64,000 nucleotides of DNA from CAVVUF01 sp963751425 (GTDB taxonomy: Bacteria; Chloroflexota; Anaerolineae; Anaerolineales; UBA4823). A program made the translations under genes and the position numbers. Below are positions 1-9,570 of this stretch, piece by piece. Location: assembly GCA_963751425.1 (NCBI GenBank), contig CAVVUF010000001.1:2046001-2110000 (forward strand), written 5' to 3'. Position 1 is the stretch's first letter. The number at the start of each line of letters is the position of its first letter. Under the pieces are notes generated by a model that saw nothing but the letters and a program-made list of their open reading frames with translations, searched no databases and was not told the origin of the DNA.

Positions 1-840
1 TATGGAATAATTTGGATGAACTGGGTAGGGAAACCGCTGTTTGCAAGAGGATTTGCATGGCATCCAGAAAACTAAAGATCAAGCTGGCTCCAAGAGCACC
101 GAGGGGATTACAGTTGACCAGGATCGTAGCCGCCAAAGCGATATAGCCTCGCGGCGCTCATATAGCGACCAAATAAACTTAAATCTGATAATGACAGGTA
201 TGAAACGGCTAAGCCGCTCAAAGAGCCTCCGATACTGACCGCCCAGAATGCAGGGTCTCTATCTTAATGCCTACCGAAGCGGCTGCCTTGGGATTTTCAC
301 CAATTGCCCTGATGATCAAGCCGATATTGGTTCGAAATAATATGTACCAGCTCAGAATTGCAATAGCGAGCATGCCATAAACAATGATTGTATGATCATT
401 CAAGATGCTGCCAAGCACCGGAATTCTTCCAGCCAATTCAAGTGGATGACTGGTAAGACATTCACCGCATCAGACTTTACTCGATTTCCCCAAATGGATA
501 CCAACCCAATGGTTGTCAACTCTAATGTGAATATATTGACCGCTACACCGACCACAATCTGGTTGGCGTGAAACTTGACCACGAAAAGCACGTGCAGTAA
601 GCTCAATAAGATTCCGCTCAAGATAGCCAGCGAGACCCCCATATAAGGATTACCAGTGTAATAGCTTCCCACCACAGCCATAAAGGCACCTGTAAAGATC
701 TGACTCTCCAGACCCAGGTTCACAATCCCTGAGCGCTCAGAGATTACCTCGCCAATCGAGGATAACGCGAGCGGAACGCTGATACGAATGGTGGATGACA
801 GGATTGAAATAATTAAATTGATCAAAACCAAGAAGTCCAT
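1..840 (-). pseudogene. ABC permease 2 of BMP-type nucleoside importer, decayed, 3' end off the window
   Basis: This is the remnant of an inner-membrane permease of the BPD_transp_2 family (YufQ/NupQ-like), one of the pair that moves nucleosides for a BMP-type importer. From 840 down to about 430 the frame reads clearly, including the family motif ERSGIVNLGLE. It then shifts into the frame that covers 436-218 (motif ENPKAAASVGI). Two more shifts are needed near 250 and 155 to continue the expected helices, which end with the motif NPLGALGASLIF before the left edge. The start at 840 has a GAGGAG Shine-Dalgarno that overlaps the end of the other permease gene, so the two were translationally coupled. 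The family is certain from the motifs; loss of function is inferred from three frameshifts in about 840 bases. Confidence 0.8.
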
Positions 841-846
841 TTCGTA

Positions 847-1944
847 TTATCTCCTCTTTAAAATTGCAGAAAAGATGCGTGGAGAAGCAGCGAATAGAAT
901 TACCAGGCCCTGGATCACCAGAGCAAAATCACCGGGAATGGCAGTGTTACGTTCGAGATAAGCCCCTCCAGCCAGGAGGATTCCAAACAAAAGGGCTGTC
1001 ACAGGAATGAGAGCAGGATTATTATTTGCCAGAATGGCTACAGCCACCCCATCATAACCAAAGCCTGGAGAGAAACTCTGTATAAACGGACCATGAACCC
1101 CTAAAACTTCGACACCCCCACCAATCCCCGCCACACCACCGGCAATCATCATCGCCATAACACTGATCCAGGCAGCATGGACGCCAGCTGCGAGACTGGC
1201 GGGTGAATTGAAACTGACGGCTCGCATCTCATACCCCAAAATGGTTTTCTTGAACATCAACGTGATCAAGATTGTAACAAATAAGGCAATAAATATCCCA
1301 GTGTTTAGCTGGCTGCCTTGAATCAAACGCGCCAATTGAGCAGTTGGCAGAACCGTGTTCGTTTGAGGCACCATACCTTCTGCCTTCAAAGGGTAATTCA
1401 CCATATAACTGGTAAGCAAAAAGGCAATGTAATTTAGCATAATCGTAACAATAACTTCGTGCGCGCCAAAGCGAACCTTGATAAAACCGGCCAGGCCGCC
1501 ATATGCTGCGCCACCTAAGAACCCTACCAGGATAGCGAGAGGAATGTGAAGCCATGGAGGCAGGCCCAGGTTTATCTGGCTGATCATCGCAGTTACCAGG
1601 GCTCCGATGATCAGCTGCTCTGCCCGCCAATATTGAACAAACCTGCCTGGAAAGAGATTGCCACTGCCAGGCCAGTGAATATCAGCGGAGTGGTCTTGAG
1701 CAGGGTTTCGCCAATGGCATACTTGTTTCCGAACGCTCCGATTAAAATATTTTTATATGCATCTAAAGGTGAATAACCATTCAGGATCAGGAAAAGGGAT
1801 CCAATGAGGATGCTCAGCAGGATCGCGCTAGACACCAGAAACACAGGCCTGCCAGTTGTTCTTTAAAGAACTTGCGAAGATCCTCCGTGTGGTTTCATCC
1901 GATTTTTCAGGGGTGAACTAGGGTTGAGCTGGCGTTGAAATCAT
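847..1944 (-). pseudogene. ABC permease 1 of BMP-type nucleoside importer, decayed
   Basis: This is a membrane permease of the same importer (YufP/NupP-like). Most of the protein, about 245 residues from 1587 to 847, is still open and very hydrophobic. The N-terminal part (1844-1611, with the motif TGLAVAISFQAGLFNIGG) lies in another frame: one G appears to be missing in a CAG-GAG context near 1612. The likely original start is the ATG at 1944, seven bases after a GGGAGG ribosome-binding site. That frame meets an in-frame TAG at 1918-1920 (CCC TAG, probably once CAG) after eight codons, and another shift follows before 1844. Gene order after the ATPase and before the second permease is standard for this transporter class. 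One nonsense change plus two shifts make it a pseudogene. Confidence 0.82.
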
Positions 1945-1966
1945 CAGGCTTCCTCCCTTTGGGTAA

Positions 1967-3477
1967 CTAGACCTGACCCATCACAGCCATCGATAATCCC
2001 AGCTCTTCCTCGGTGAACTCACTAGCAGGTTTTTCTATCACCAATTTTCCCTGGTATATGACTGCAATTAGATCGCTCAGACTGAGAATTTCATCAAGGT
2101 CTGCTGACACGAGCAAGATAGCTGCATCCTCATGCCGCATTTGTAACATTTGCCGGTGGATATATTAGGTTGCCCCCACATACACTCCCTGCGTGGGCTG
2201 AGAAACTACGAGCGCTTTAGGCTTTTGGCTGAAGACTAGCGCCAACACAACTTTTTGTTAGTTGCCTCCTGATAAGGAAGCCACGGTTGTGTGGATCTCT
2301 GGAGTACGAATGTAGTAGCCATTAACTAGCTAGTTCGCATATCTGTTTACATTCGCTTGTTGAATACAGCCTTTTTTTTCGAACCTGGACTGGTGGTGAT
2401 ACCCCAATACCAGATTCTCCGAGACCGTGAAGGAAGTGATCAAACCCCGCACCTGGCGATCTTCAGGAACATGACCCAAACCACTCTTCAAAATCTGTGT
2501 TGGTCGCGCATGAGTGATATCTTTTCCTGCCAACTCTACCCGGCCTGATTGTGCTTTTCGCAGTCCCGTCAATGTTTCAACCAATTCAGTCTGGCCATTC
2601 CCCTCGATGCCTGCCAATCCATAGATCTCGCCCTTTTTCAACTCAAAGCTTACCCTCGCACAGCTTCCAGCCCTCGATTGTCAAAAGCGCTCAAATTAGA
2701 GACGCTCATCACAACCTCACCGGAAGTTTGGGGATCTTTATTCACACGCAATACAACCTCCCTTCCCACCATCATGCGCGCCAGCTCTTGAGGATTTGTG
2801 TCTTTCCGGTTTACTGTGTCAACTACTGCACCATCCCGCAGGATGGTTACCCGGTCGCTAATGGCAATGGTTTCATTCAGTTTGTGAGTGATAAAGATGA
2901 TCGCTTTATTGGTTTGTTTTAACGAGGTAATGGTATGGTACAGTTCTTCAATCTCAGGAGGGCTGAGCACCGCTGTCGGTTCATCCAGGATTAACATATC
3001 TGCTTTTCGATATAAAGCCTTGAGTATTTCCACTCGTTGGCGGATACCGACTGGCAGATCCTAAATAATCGCCTTTGGGTCCACAATTAAACCATATCGT
3101 TCAGAAAGCTCAGCTACTTCTTTCACAGCTTGGTCTGACCGAAAACGCAGGTAAGACTTGGGCTCATTCCCTAAAACGACATTTTCAGCCACGCTGAGCG
3201 GGTACACCAGCATAAAGTGTTGGTGGACCATGCCAATTCCATGTTGGATTGCAACTGCAGATGAGGTGATCTGTATTTTTTTGCCGTTGAGAAAGATCTC
3301 GCCGCTATCCGGGTGATATAGTCCAAAGACGATATTCATCAGCGTAGTTTTCCTGGCTCCATTTTCACCTAGCAAACAGTGGACTTCTCCAGCATTAAAA
3401 GATAGGCTGATATCATGATTGGCGACCACGCCGGGGAAAGTTTTTGTGATATGAGAGAGTTCTAGGACCGTAACCAG
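1967..3477 (-). pseudogene. Double-cassette ABC ATPase of BMP-type nucleoside importer, decayed
   Basis: This is a remnant of the energising ATPase (about 500 residues, two ABC cassettes, YufO/NupO-like). The first cassette shows HITKTFPGVVAN, a Walker A reading GENGARKTT where the invariant Gly before Lys has become Arg, the signature LPVGIRQRVEI and Walker B LILDEPTAVL. In-frame stops interrupt it: TAG at 3061, then a frameshift near 2652, TAG at 2330, TAA at 2258 inside the second signature (SLSGGN-stop-QKVV, normally SGGNQQKVV, so CAA to TAA), and TAA at 2165 (VGAT-stop-YIH, probably GAA to TAA). The last open piece ends at 1967. No ATG sits at the expected start; a CTG at 3477 follows GGAGG. 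Substituted signature residues cannot be explained by indel sequencing error. Confidence 0.9.
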
Positions 3478-3644
3478 AATTGCCTCCTGGAGTAGAAATT
3501 GAAACTGAGCTTGCGAGTGATAATTCTTAACAATCCGCCAGGTCTGAGTAAAACGAGAAAAGGCTGCTGAATGGGGGTACGAGCAATACAAGTATCTCCA
3601 TTCAGCTTGATTACCTCAGAAGTTATTGGGAGCGGTGGGCGGGC

Positions 3645-3661
3645 CTGCCTTGGGAAGGCAG
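3645..3661. other. Stem-loop between the BMP gene and the ABC ATPase gene
   Basis: A perfect 7-bp stem (CTGCCTT / AAGGCAG) with a GGG loop lies in the 230-base gap between the binding-protein gene and the ATPase gene. A run of five T follows on the plus strand. On the operon's own strand the hairpin has no T tail. Stem-loops at this place in ABC operons often raise the amount of binding-protein mRNA relative to the membrane subunits; that role is inferred here. Confidence 0.4.
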
Positions 3662-3710
3662 ACTTTTTACCATACCGTCATCCTGGTTACCAGAGGCGTG
3701 TAACCGGTGA

Positions 3711-4801
3711 TCACTTCTGTAAACAGCGATAAAAGGCATCTACTCCCTCCAGCGTATCTGGAATAACCAGCTCGCCGGAGATAACCTTCGCTTTCATCTC
3801 TTCCATGGTATCCTTTACCGATTGAGGTACCTCGACGTTGGACTGCTAGAAAGTATAGCCTACAGCGTTCTCTTTCAATCCCAATTGGTGATACCCTGCC
3901 TCGAACTTCCCACCCATCAGATCCTTGATTGTGTCGTAAATGACATTATCCAGGTATCGTTGGGCGCTCAGGACAATGTGATCTGGAGCGATGTAATTCT
4001 GGTTTACATCGGTTCCGATGGCATATTGGTCTTTGGCCTTTCCAGTCTCAAATACTCCCAGGCCCGAGCCGCCGGCAAAAGCATAGACGATATCTGCCTT
4101 TTGATCGTACATCGAAATGGCAATTTCCTTGCCTTTGGCATGATCAGCCCAACCACCTACGTAGTTAAGGATAATATAGCAATCGGGGTTGATATACCAG
4201 CCCCTGCTGAAAATACTGCCGCAAAAGCCCGGATCAATGGGATGTCCATGTCGCCTACACCGCCGATCAAACATTCCTCATCCCCTTTTGGCAGCGGAAG
4301 CGTGGTAAGCTGGGCTGCTGCGCTGCTGATCAGGAAGGTTTTCTACTAATCCTTAAAAGTGATCGACCGTACATTGTCCATGCCTTCAATCGCCCCATCA
4401 ATCATGAGCCACTTCTGCTCAGGGAATTCAGCAGCAACCTTTTTCATTGAATCAGCCTGGTCAAAGCCAAGCCCCACTATCAAATCATAGGTGCCTTTTT
4501 GAGCAAAGGCGCGTTCATGGATTTCATATTCGGCGATTTCCTTGGGTTCTACATAATCGAACTCAATCCTAAGTTCTTTTTAGGCTTGTTCCACACCGGC
4601 ATACCCGCTATCGTTGAAGGACCGATCACCCAGTCCACCTGTGGCAACGATCAAGCCTACCCGAAAAGGCTCACTGGCGGTTTCACCTTGCCCGCTGGCG
4701 TTAGTGGGCACTGGTGTAGCTGTGGGAGCTTGGGCGCAAGCCGTGATGAGAAAAGTGATTACCAGGGCGACGCTGAAAATTAGCTGAAATTTCTTGTTCA
4801 T
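3711..4801 (-). pseudogene. BMP-family nucleoside-binding lipoprotein, decayed
   Basis: This is the substrate-binding lipoprotein of the importer (basic membrane protein family, purine-nucleoside-binding relatives). It keeps a signal peptide and lipobox (TFLITACAQ), then a TPT-rich linker and the family opening VGLIVATGGLGDRSFND. TAA at 4580 ends that piece after 73 residues. The same frame continues with recognisable sequence (YDLIVGLGFDQADSM) to a double stop TAG TAG at 4343-4348, and the MDIPLIRAF motif follows. A frameshift near 4200 leads to the open C-terminal part, and TAG at 3846 separates the last 45 codons (KVISGELVIPDT), which end at 3711. Four in-frame stops across three sites plus one shift make it non-functional. 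It is the third gene of four in the importer order. Confidence 0.88.
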
Positions 4802-4866
4802 TTTTTCTCCTCATAAATAGTTGATTTTTAGTTTTCGTCCGGACGTAATTTTTTCTTATCAATGTT

Positions 4867-6246
4867 CTAGATTGATAATCGATCACCTCCTCTTGAAATT
4901 TTCTTAGTCAATATAGTTGGATTGAATGCCACCGAAAATATCTGGGCGGATCTGAGTCGGGCTTCTTCCAGGATAGCTTGCTCATCTTCAACGAGGATTT
5001 GGCCATCTTCCATTAATACCTTTCCGTCAACGATGGTCGTGCGAACATCGTCACAGAGCTCGGTAAACGCAAGCGCATAGTGGGGATCATGGGTGGGCAA
5101 GGTGCGCGGGGGTATCCATCTTTAATAAGATGATATCCGCTTTTTTCCCAACCTCAATCGATCTGATCTCCTGATATAAATCCATAGGCGAGCGCCTCTT
5201 CTCGGGTAGCCATCGTCAATGCAGTGTGCGCTAAAATACGTTTCTCTGTTCCAGGGATGAGAGATTGCGGCCAGGTAAACTTCCTTCAGAATATCAACGA
5301 TATCATTGCTGCCGTTGCTATCCGATCACAGGCCAATGGCCATCTGACGTACTACCATTTGTTCGATTGGGGCGCGACTACTTTGGAGTTTCATATTGCT
5401 GGCAGGGTTATAGGCTACTCCGAAGGTTGGTTGATACAGAAGATCAATATCCGCCAGGCTCAAGTGAACACAGTGAGCTGCAATAATCGGAAGTTGCAGC
5501 ATTCCCAGCTTTTCCATCCGCTGCGGTGGAGACATCTTCTACAAGGTGAACGAATCCTCAACTTCTTTACTTGTCTCAGAGACGTGGATATGCAAACGTG
5601 TGCCTGTCCGTATAGCCAACTCCAGTATTTTTTCTACGGTCGTTGCGCTGCCAGGAATACAATGCGTGCGGCGCATAAAAGACTTGCACTCGTCCATCGC
5701 CCTAATGATTCCAATTCCTGAACACCTCATAACCATATTGGATCTGGTCATCAATAGGCATGCGCGCATCCATCCCAGGCGCAGGCTCCATCACTGCTTC
5801 GGAAATACATGCCCTTAAACCCGATTCTGATCACCGCTCGCCCAATGCGGTCCACACTGAAGTATAGGTCACAGAAGGTCGTCACGCTGGCGCGAATCAT
5901 TTCCATGCAGGATAATTTTGCCGCCCAGTAGATGTCTTCTGGACTCTATGCGCTGGATATAAAACCATCCCCAAGCCAGCCATTTGAACAGCTCCATTCC
6001 AGCCGCAGTCCCTTTAAAATACGCCATGCCCACATGGGTATGGGTGTTGACGAACCCTGGCATAAGCAGGTACCCGCTGCCCGAGAGGGTCTTATGTGCG
6101 TACGTCGCTGGGTTCGTTGGATTTACAGACACAATGCGGTTACCCTGAACAGCGACATCCACATGCTCGAGCACACTGTAGCGCCGGTCCATGGTTAGAA
6201 CAGTTGTATCTTTTATGATTAAAATCCAAAATCGTTTCCAAGACAT
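4867..6246 (-). pseudogene. Amidohydrolase resembling 5'-methylthioadenosine/S-adenosylhomocysteine deaminase, decayed
   Basis: The family hydrolyses the amino group of MTA, SAH or adenosine in the cytoplasm with a metal bound by an HxH pair. The start at 6246 overlaps the end of the phosphorylase gene. The N-terminal part has the beta-sandwich opening LIIKDTTVLTMD and the metal motif PGFVNTHTHVGM. Later parts, in three different frames, keep LHIHVSET, AAHCVHLS and NPASNMKL, and the C-terminus has RTTIVDGKVLMEDG. There are frameshifts near 5900, 5537 and 5130, and a TGA at 5326 where the family has the GLGTD/GLGSD turn (GGA to TGA). The neighbours (MTA phosphorylase, MtnA) favour an MTA-linked substrate, but the exact specificity cannot be read from the sequence. 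Confidence 0.8.
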
Positions 6247-6266
6247 TCCTCCAGCCTTTGGTTCTC

Positions 6267-7061
6267 TCATAATGCAGCCTGATCCAGCGCATGTTGGCAA
6301 GCGCAGTTTTCTGGCTCCGGGTAAGAGTAAAGCACCTGTGCAAAAAGAGCTGCTAACCGTTCCCCAACCCCCTGCAAATTTTCCATAATTTCGGTTGCTG
6401 TCAAAATATTTGAAGCCATGCCAGCAGCATAATTGCTAACCACACCCACCGTGGCATAACAAATGGCTTGCTCACGTGCAAGCACACATTCAGGAAAGTT
6501 TGTATGTCCAACGAGATGACCCTCATCCTGGCGGATGCGATTAATTTCAGCTCTATTTTCAAAGCGAGGCCCGTTCATGCAAGTGTAAGTTGCCCCGCGT
6601 TGAAGCTCAATTCTCAAATCCCTGGCCGACTCGAAAAGGTGTGTATGAAAAGAGCGAATATGGGATGTCAACATCGGATTGCATTACCACTTCCCATGAA
6701 CGGATAGAAGCTCTCAGCTAGACCGCTGGTGTAGTTTAAAAACTGATCGATCAATACCAGGCTGCCTGGTCCCCAGCCCCGCACTAATGACCCGCAAACA
6801 CTCGAGGCAAGAGATGCGTTTCACCCCTAATTCTTTCAACGCGAAAATATTTGCGCGAAAGTTTATTTCTGCAGGAGCGATTGTATGCTGCTTCCCATGC
6901 CGGGCAATCAATGCGATTTCTCGGCCACCGAGCATGGCGATCTCGACCTCGACATCTCCATAAGGGGTAGGTACCACCTCCCGACGCGCTTTGCTTAAGC
7001 TGGGTAAAGTGTAGAACCCTGTCCCGGTAATAATACCAGTGGTTATATTCATCCCCTTCAT
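6267..7061 (-). pseudogene. mtnP: 5'-methylthioadenosine phosphorylase family (MtnP/PNP), frameshifted
   Basis: The family splits MTA (or purine nucleosides) with phosphate into adenine and methylthioribose-1-phosphate. The N-terminal half (7061-6714) has GIITGTGFYTLPSL, the VPTPYGDVEV stretch and the phosphate/substrate motif RHGKQH followed by INFRANI. The C-terminal half (6674-6267) has CMNGPRFENRAEI, VGHTNFPECVLAREQ and ICYATVGVVSNYAAGM, all typical of MTA phosphorylase. Sequence between the halves (LVLIDQFLNYTSG) is in a third frame, so there are at least two shifts, near 6785 and 6680. The ATG at 7061 overlaps the stop of mtnA by four bases (ATGA). MtnP is preferred over generic purine nucleoside phosphorylase because mtnA is next door. 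Confidence 0.82.
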
Positions 7062-8116
7062 CGCTCCTCAATCATATGCCGGGTAAAAATTTCTTCGAAG
7101 CCTGTTTGAAATGGCGGGCGAATCACGCCGTACTCGGTAATAACGGCAGTGATTAATTCGTGAGGGGTGACATCAAAAGCATAATTCAGAACATTCGCAT
7201 CGGGCATCGTGATTGGGGTGCCGTTGATGAGCCGCACTTCGTCGGGGTCGCGTTGTTCCACAGGGATATCTGCCCAGGTAGCAATTTTCATATCGATCGT
7301 AGAACGTGGTGATACAGTATAAAAAGGAATGCGATGGTAATGTGCCAGAACAGCAAGACCATAAACCCCGATCTTGGCAGCCGTATCACCGTTCGCGCTG
7401 AATTCCGATCCACTCCGACCATAATCATATCCACCTTTCCTTGCTGCATGAGGTAAGCCGCGGTGTTATCGGTAATGAGGGTATAAGGTACACCCGCGTT
7501 TGCCAGCTCCCAGGCGTTTAGTTTCGCTCCTTGTAAACGATGCCGGGTTTCGTCCGTATAAACATGAATGCTTTTCCCCTGTTGGTGGGCATAGATCACA
7601 GGCGCCATAGCCGTTCCCTTGTCGACGGCGCATAATGGACCGCAATTGCAATGGGTAAGGATATTCGTGCCGTTGTGAATTAATTCAGAACCGTACTCTG
7701 CCAGGCGCTGATTGATTGCTACATCTTCATCAGCCAGGCGTTCAGCTTCTGCCAACATGAGCTTGCCCAGATCAATGGGAAGAGGTGCCTCCATGGCTCG
7801 GCGCGCGAATGCCAGCATGTGATCAAGAGCCCAAAAAAGATTTGTGGCTAGTGGGCCTGGTACTGGACAAGAGGTTATAGGCATTTGTCAGGTTAGCTTC
7901 CAGCACACCTGGTGACTGATCTTGTGCTTGCATGGCTGCTATTGCCATCGCATAAGCCGCGGTTACACCAATCGCTGGTGCGCCGCGCACTTTGAGTTTA
8001 CGGATTGCAGTGGCTATTCTGTTTATATCGGAAGTTTCGATGAGTGAGAAGTCAAAAGGTAGGCGGGTTTGATCAATTAGAACTAATTTACCATTCTTCC
8101 AGGATACTGTGCGCAT
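7058..8116 (-). pseudogene. mtnA: Methylthioribose-1-phosphate isomerase MtnA, frameshifted
   Basis: MtnA converts methylthioribose-1-phosphate to methylthioribulose-1-phosphate in the methionine salvage pathway. The first gene of the operon starts at 8116 with the family opening MRTVSWKNGKLVLIDQTRLP and KVRGAPAIGV. A shift near 7870 leads to the middle part with THCNCGPL (the catalytic Cys region), IHVYTDETRHRLQGAKL and VGVDRN (the catalytic Asp region). Two further shifts between about 7400 and 7295 lead to the C-terminal piece with WADIPVEQRDPDEV and PNVLNYAFDVTPHEL-type sequence ending at 7058. Catalytic residues are all still encoded and I noticed no nonsense change, so this gene alone could be read as error-laden. 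Its position at the head of a clearly dead operon argues for real decay. Confidence 0.85.
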
Positions 8117-8222
8117 GGATATTCCTATTTTATGGCAGATCCATCAGAAGGCAATTGCCATAATTTTGACTTTATAAAGTACTCATGGATGCAAGTGGAA
8201 CAGTTGCCAGAAACATCCCAGT

Positions 8223-8251
8223 ATTATAGGAAGAATAAAGAGTTTTGTCAA
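8223..8251 (-). promoter_or_regulatory. Consensus sigma-70 promoter of the decayed mtnA operon
   Basis: Read on the minus strand, TTGACA (8251-8246) is followed after exactly 17 bases by TATAAT (8228-8223). Both boxes match the sigma-70 consensus perfectly. The predicted transcript starts near 8216 and leaves a leader of about 100 bases before mtnA at 8116. The leader contains a palindrome GGCAATTGCC but no riboswitch I can recognise. Confidence 0.8.
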
Positions 8252-8329
8252 TTCAAATGAAATACGGGATTGACCCCAGATCTACACAATTTTTCAACCA
8301 GTTCTTAACTATTTCTAAACATCTTTTCT

Positions 8330-8335
8330 TATAAT
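8330..8335 (+). promoter_or_regulatory. Probable -10 box of the htrA promoter
   Basis: A perfect TATAAT lies 32 bases before the htrA start in an AT-rich stretch. A weak -35 candidate (TTAACT, 8305-8310) is 19 bases upstream, so recognition may need an activator or rely on the -10 box. The transcript would start near 8342, just before the GGAGGT ribosome-binding site at 8351. The region between 8117 and 8366 therefore holds two divergent promoters. Confidence 0.55.
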
Positions 8336-8366
8336 AAGAGTAATAACTTTGGAGGTTGACCGAACG

Positions 8367-9554
8367 ATGAACTCATCGGCAATATCTATGAAGCGTCTTC
8401 TCTATGCTATATTCGTCGTAATGATCGCAGGCATTGCCTCGCTGTGTGGAGCGGCGGCCGGCGGCGCTGCTGTTTATCAGGCCCTGCACAAGCAGGTTTC
8501 TGCCAGCCTCGCCTTGCCTACTCAGGCGATAGAAGCTATTCCCGCTGCGGTGGGATCTACCACAGGTGGCCAGGAACAGAGCCTGGTAGTCAATACAACC
8601 GATGTTGAGACGGCCATTACCCAGGCAGTGCAGAACGTCAGATCCGCCGTCGTGACTGTCGTAGGAACCGTCTCCGGGCAGGCTACCTTCTTCGGACCTG
8701 CCGGTGACCAAACCGTGAGCGGCAGCGGCGTATTCATATCGGATCAAGGTTATATTTTGACCAATAACCATGTGGTCGAAGGTGCACAGGAAGTTTCGGT
8801 AATCCTCTCCGACGGAACCACGGAGAAAGCTTCCATCGTCGGCACGGACCTATACGCTGACCTGGCCGTCCTCAAGGTCGATGGCAAGGTGCCTGCCGTA
8901 GCCGTCCTGGGCAATTCGGATGTGCTCAATCCCGGCGAGACGGTCATTGCCATCGGTTCACCCCTTGGCGACTTCAAGAACACTGTCACAGTTGGCGTGG
9001 TCAGCGCCACAGGTCGATCCATCGATACGGGTGATGGCTACCAGATCGAAGATTTGATCCAAACCGATGCCGCCATCAACCAGGGGAATTCTGGCGGGCC
9101 ACTGCTGAACCTGGCTGGCGAAGTCATCGGCATCAACACCCTGGTTGTGCGCAGCACCGGCACGGGCGCAGTGGCGGAAGGCCTCGGTTTTGCGATCCCT
9201 GTCAACACAGCTCGCATGGTTGCAGAGTCGATCATGCAAAAAGGCTACTTCTCCCGCCCCTATCTAGGCATCCGCTGGCAAGCCATTACCCCCCGCATCG
9301 CTGCATACTATAACTTGCCTGTTCAATGGGGTGTTTACGTCTCAGAAGTGACAGCCAACAGCCCGGCAGACCAGGCCAAGATCCAACCCGGCGACATCAT
9401 CACCAAAGTGGGCGATACGTCTCTGGACGAAACCCATTCGTACATCAACACCTTGTTCCAATACAAACCGGGCGACCAGGTCACCATCGAAGTGGCGCGC
9501 GACAGCCGGACCCTTCAGATGCAGATTACCCTGGGTGAAGCCAGCTCACAATAA
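8367..9554 (+). CDS. htrA: HtrA/Deg-family serine protease with one PDZ domain
   Basis: This is a membrane-anchored extracytoplasmic protease and chaperone of the HtrA (DegQ/DegS) type, which degrades misfolded exported proteins. The ATG at 8367 is chosen because GGAGGT (8351-8356) sits ten bases before it; the frame stays open to a TTG at 8349. Residues 8-30 form one transmembrane anchor. The trypsin-fold triad is complete: His135 in LTNNHVV, Asp165 in YADLAVLKVD and Ser242 in QGNSGGPLLN. A single PDZ domain follows from about residue 295 (YLGIRWQAIT to PGDIITKVGD). Length (395 residues) and layout are normal and the frame is intact. It is transcribed divergently from the dead mtnA operon and convergently with the SIS gene, 16 bases downstream. 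Confidence 0.95.
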   Translation: MNSSAISMKRLLYAIFVVMIAGIASLCGAAAGGAAVYQALHKQVSASLALPTQAIEAIPAAVGSTTGGQEQSLVVNTTDVETAITQAVQNVRSAVVTVVGTVSGQATFFGPAGDQTVSGSGVFISDQGYILTNNHVVEGAQEVSVILSDGTTEKASIVGTDLYADLAVLKVDGKVPAVAVLGNSDVLNPGETVIAIGSPLGDFKNTVTVGVVSATGRSIDTGDGYQIEDLIQTDAAINQGNSGGPLLNLAGEVIGINTLVVRSTGTGAVAEGLGFAIPVNTARMVAESIMQKGYFSRPYLGIRWQAITPRIAAYYNLPVQWGVYVSEVTANSPADQAKIQPGDIITKVGDTSLDETHSYINTLFQYKPGDQVTIEVARDSRTLQMQITLGEASSQ

Positions 9555-9570
9555 GGTGCGAAGATCGGTG

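Noticed and set aside
1967..4801. Reassigned stop codons (TAA/TAG read as Gln or Glu) could explain the in-frame stops of the ABC operon.
   Set aside because: All three stop codons act as normal ends in the other genes, frameshifts occur in the same genes, and Walker A carries a damaging substitution. Decay explains everything.
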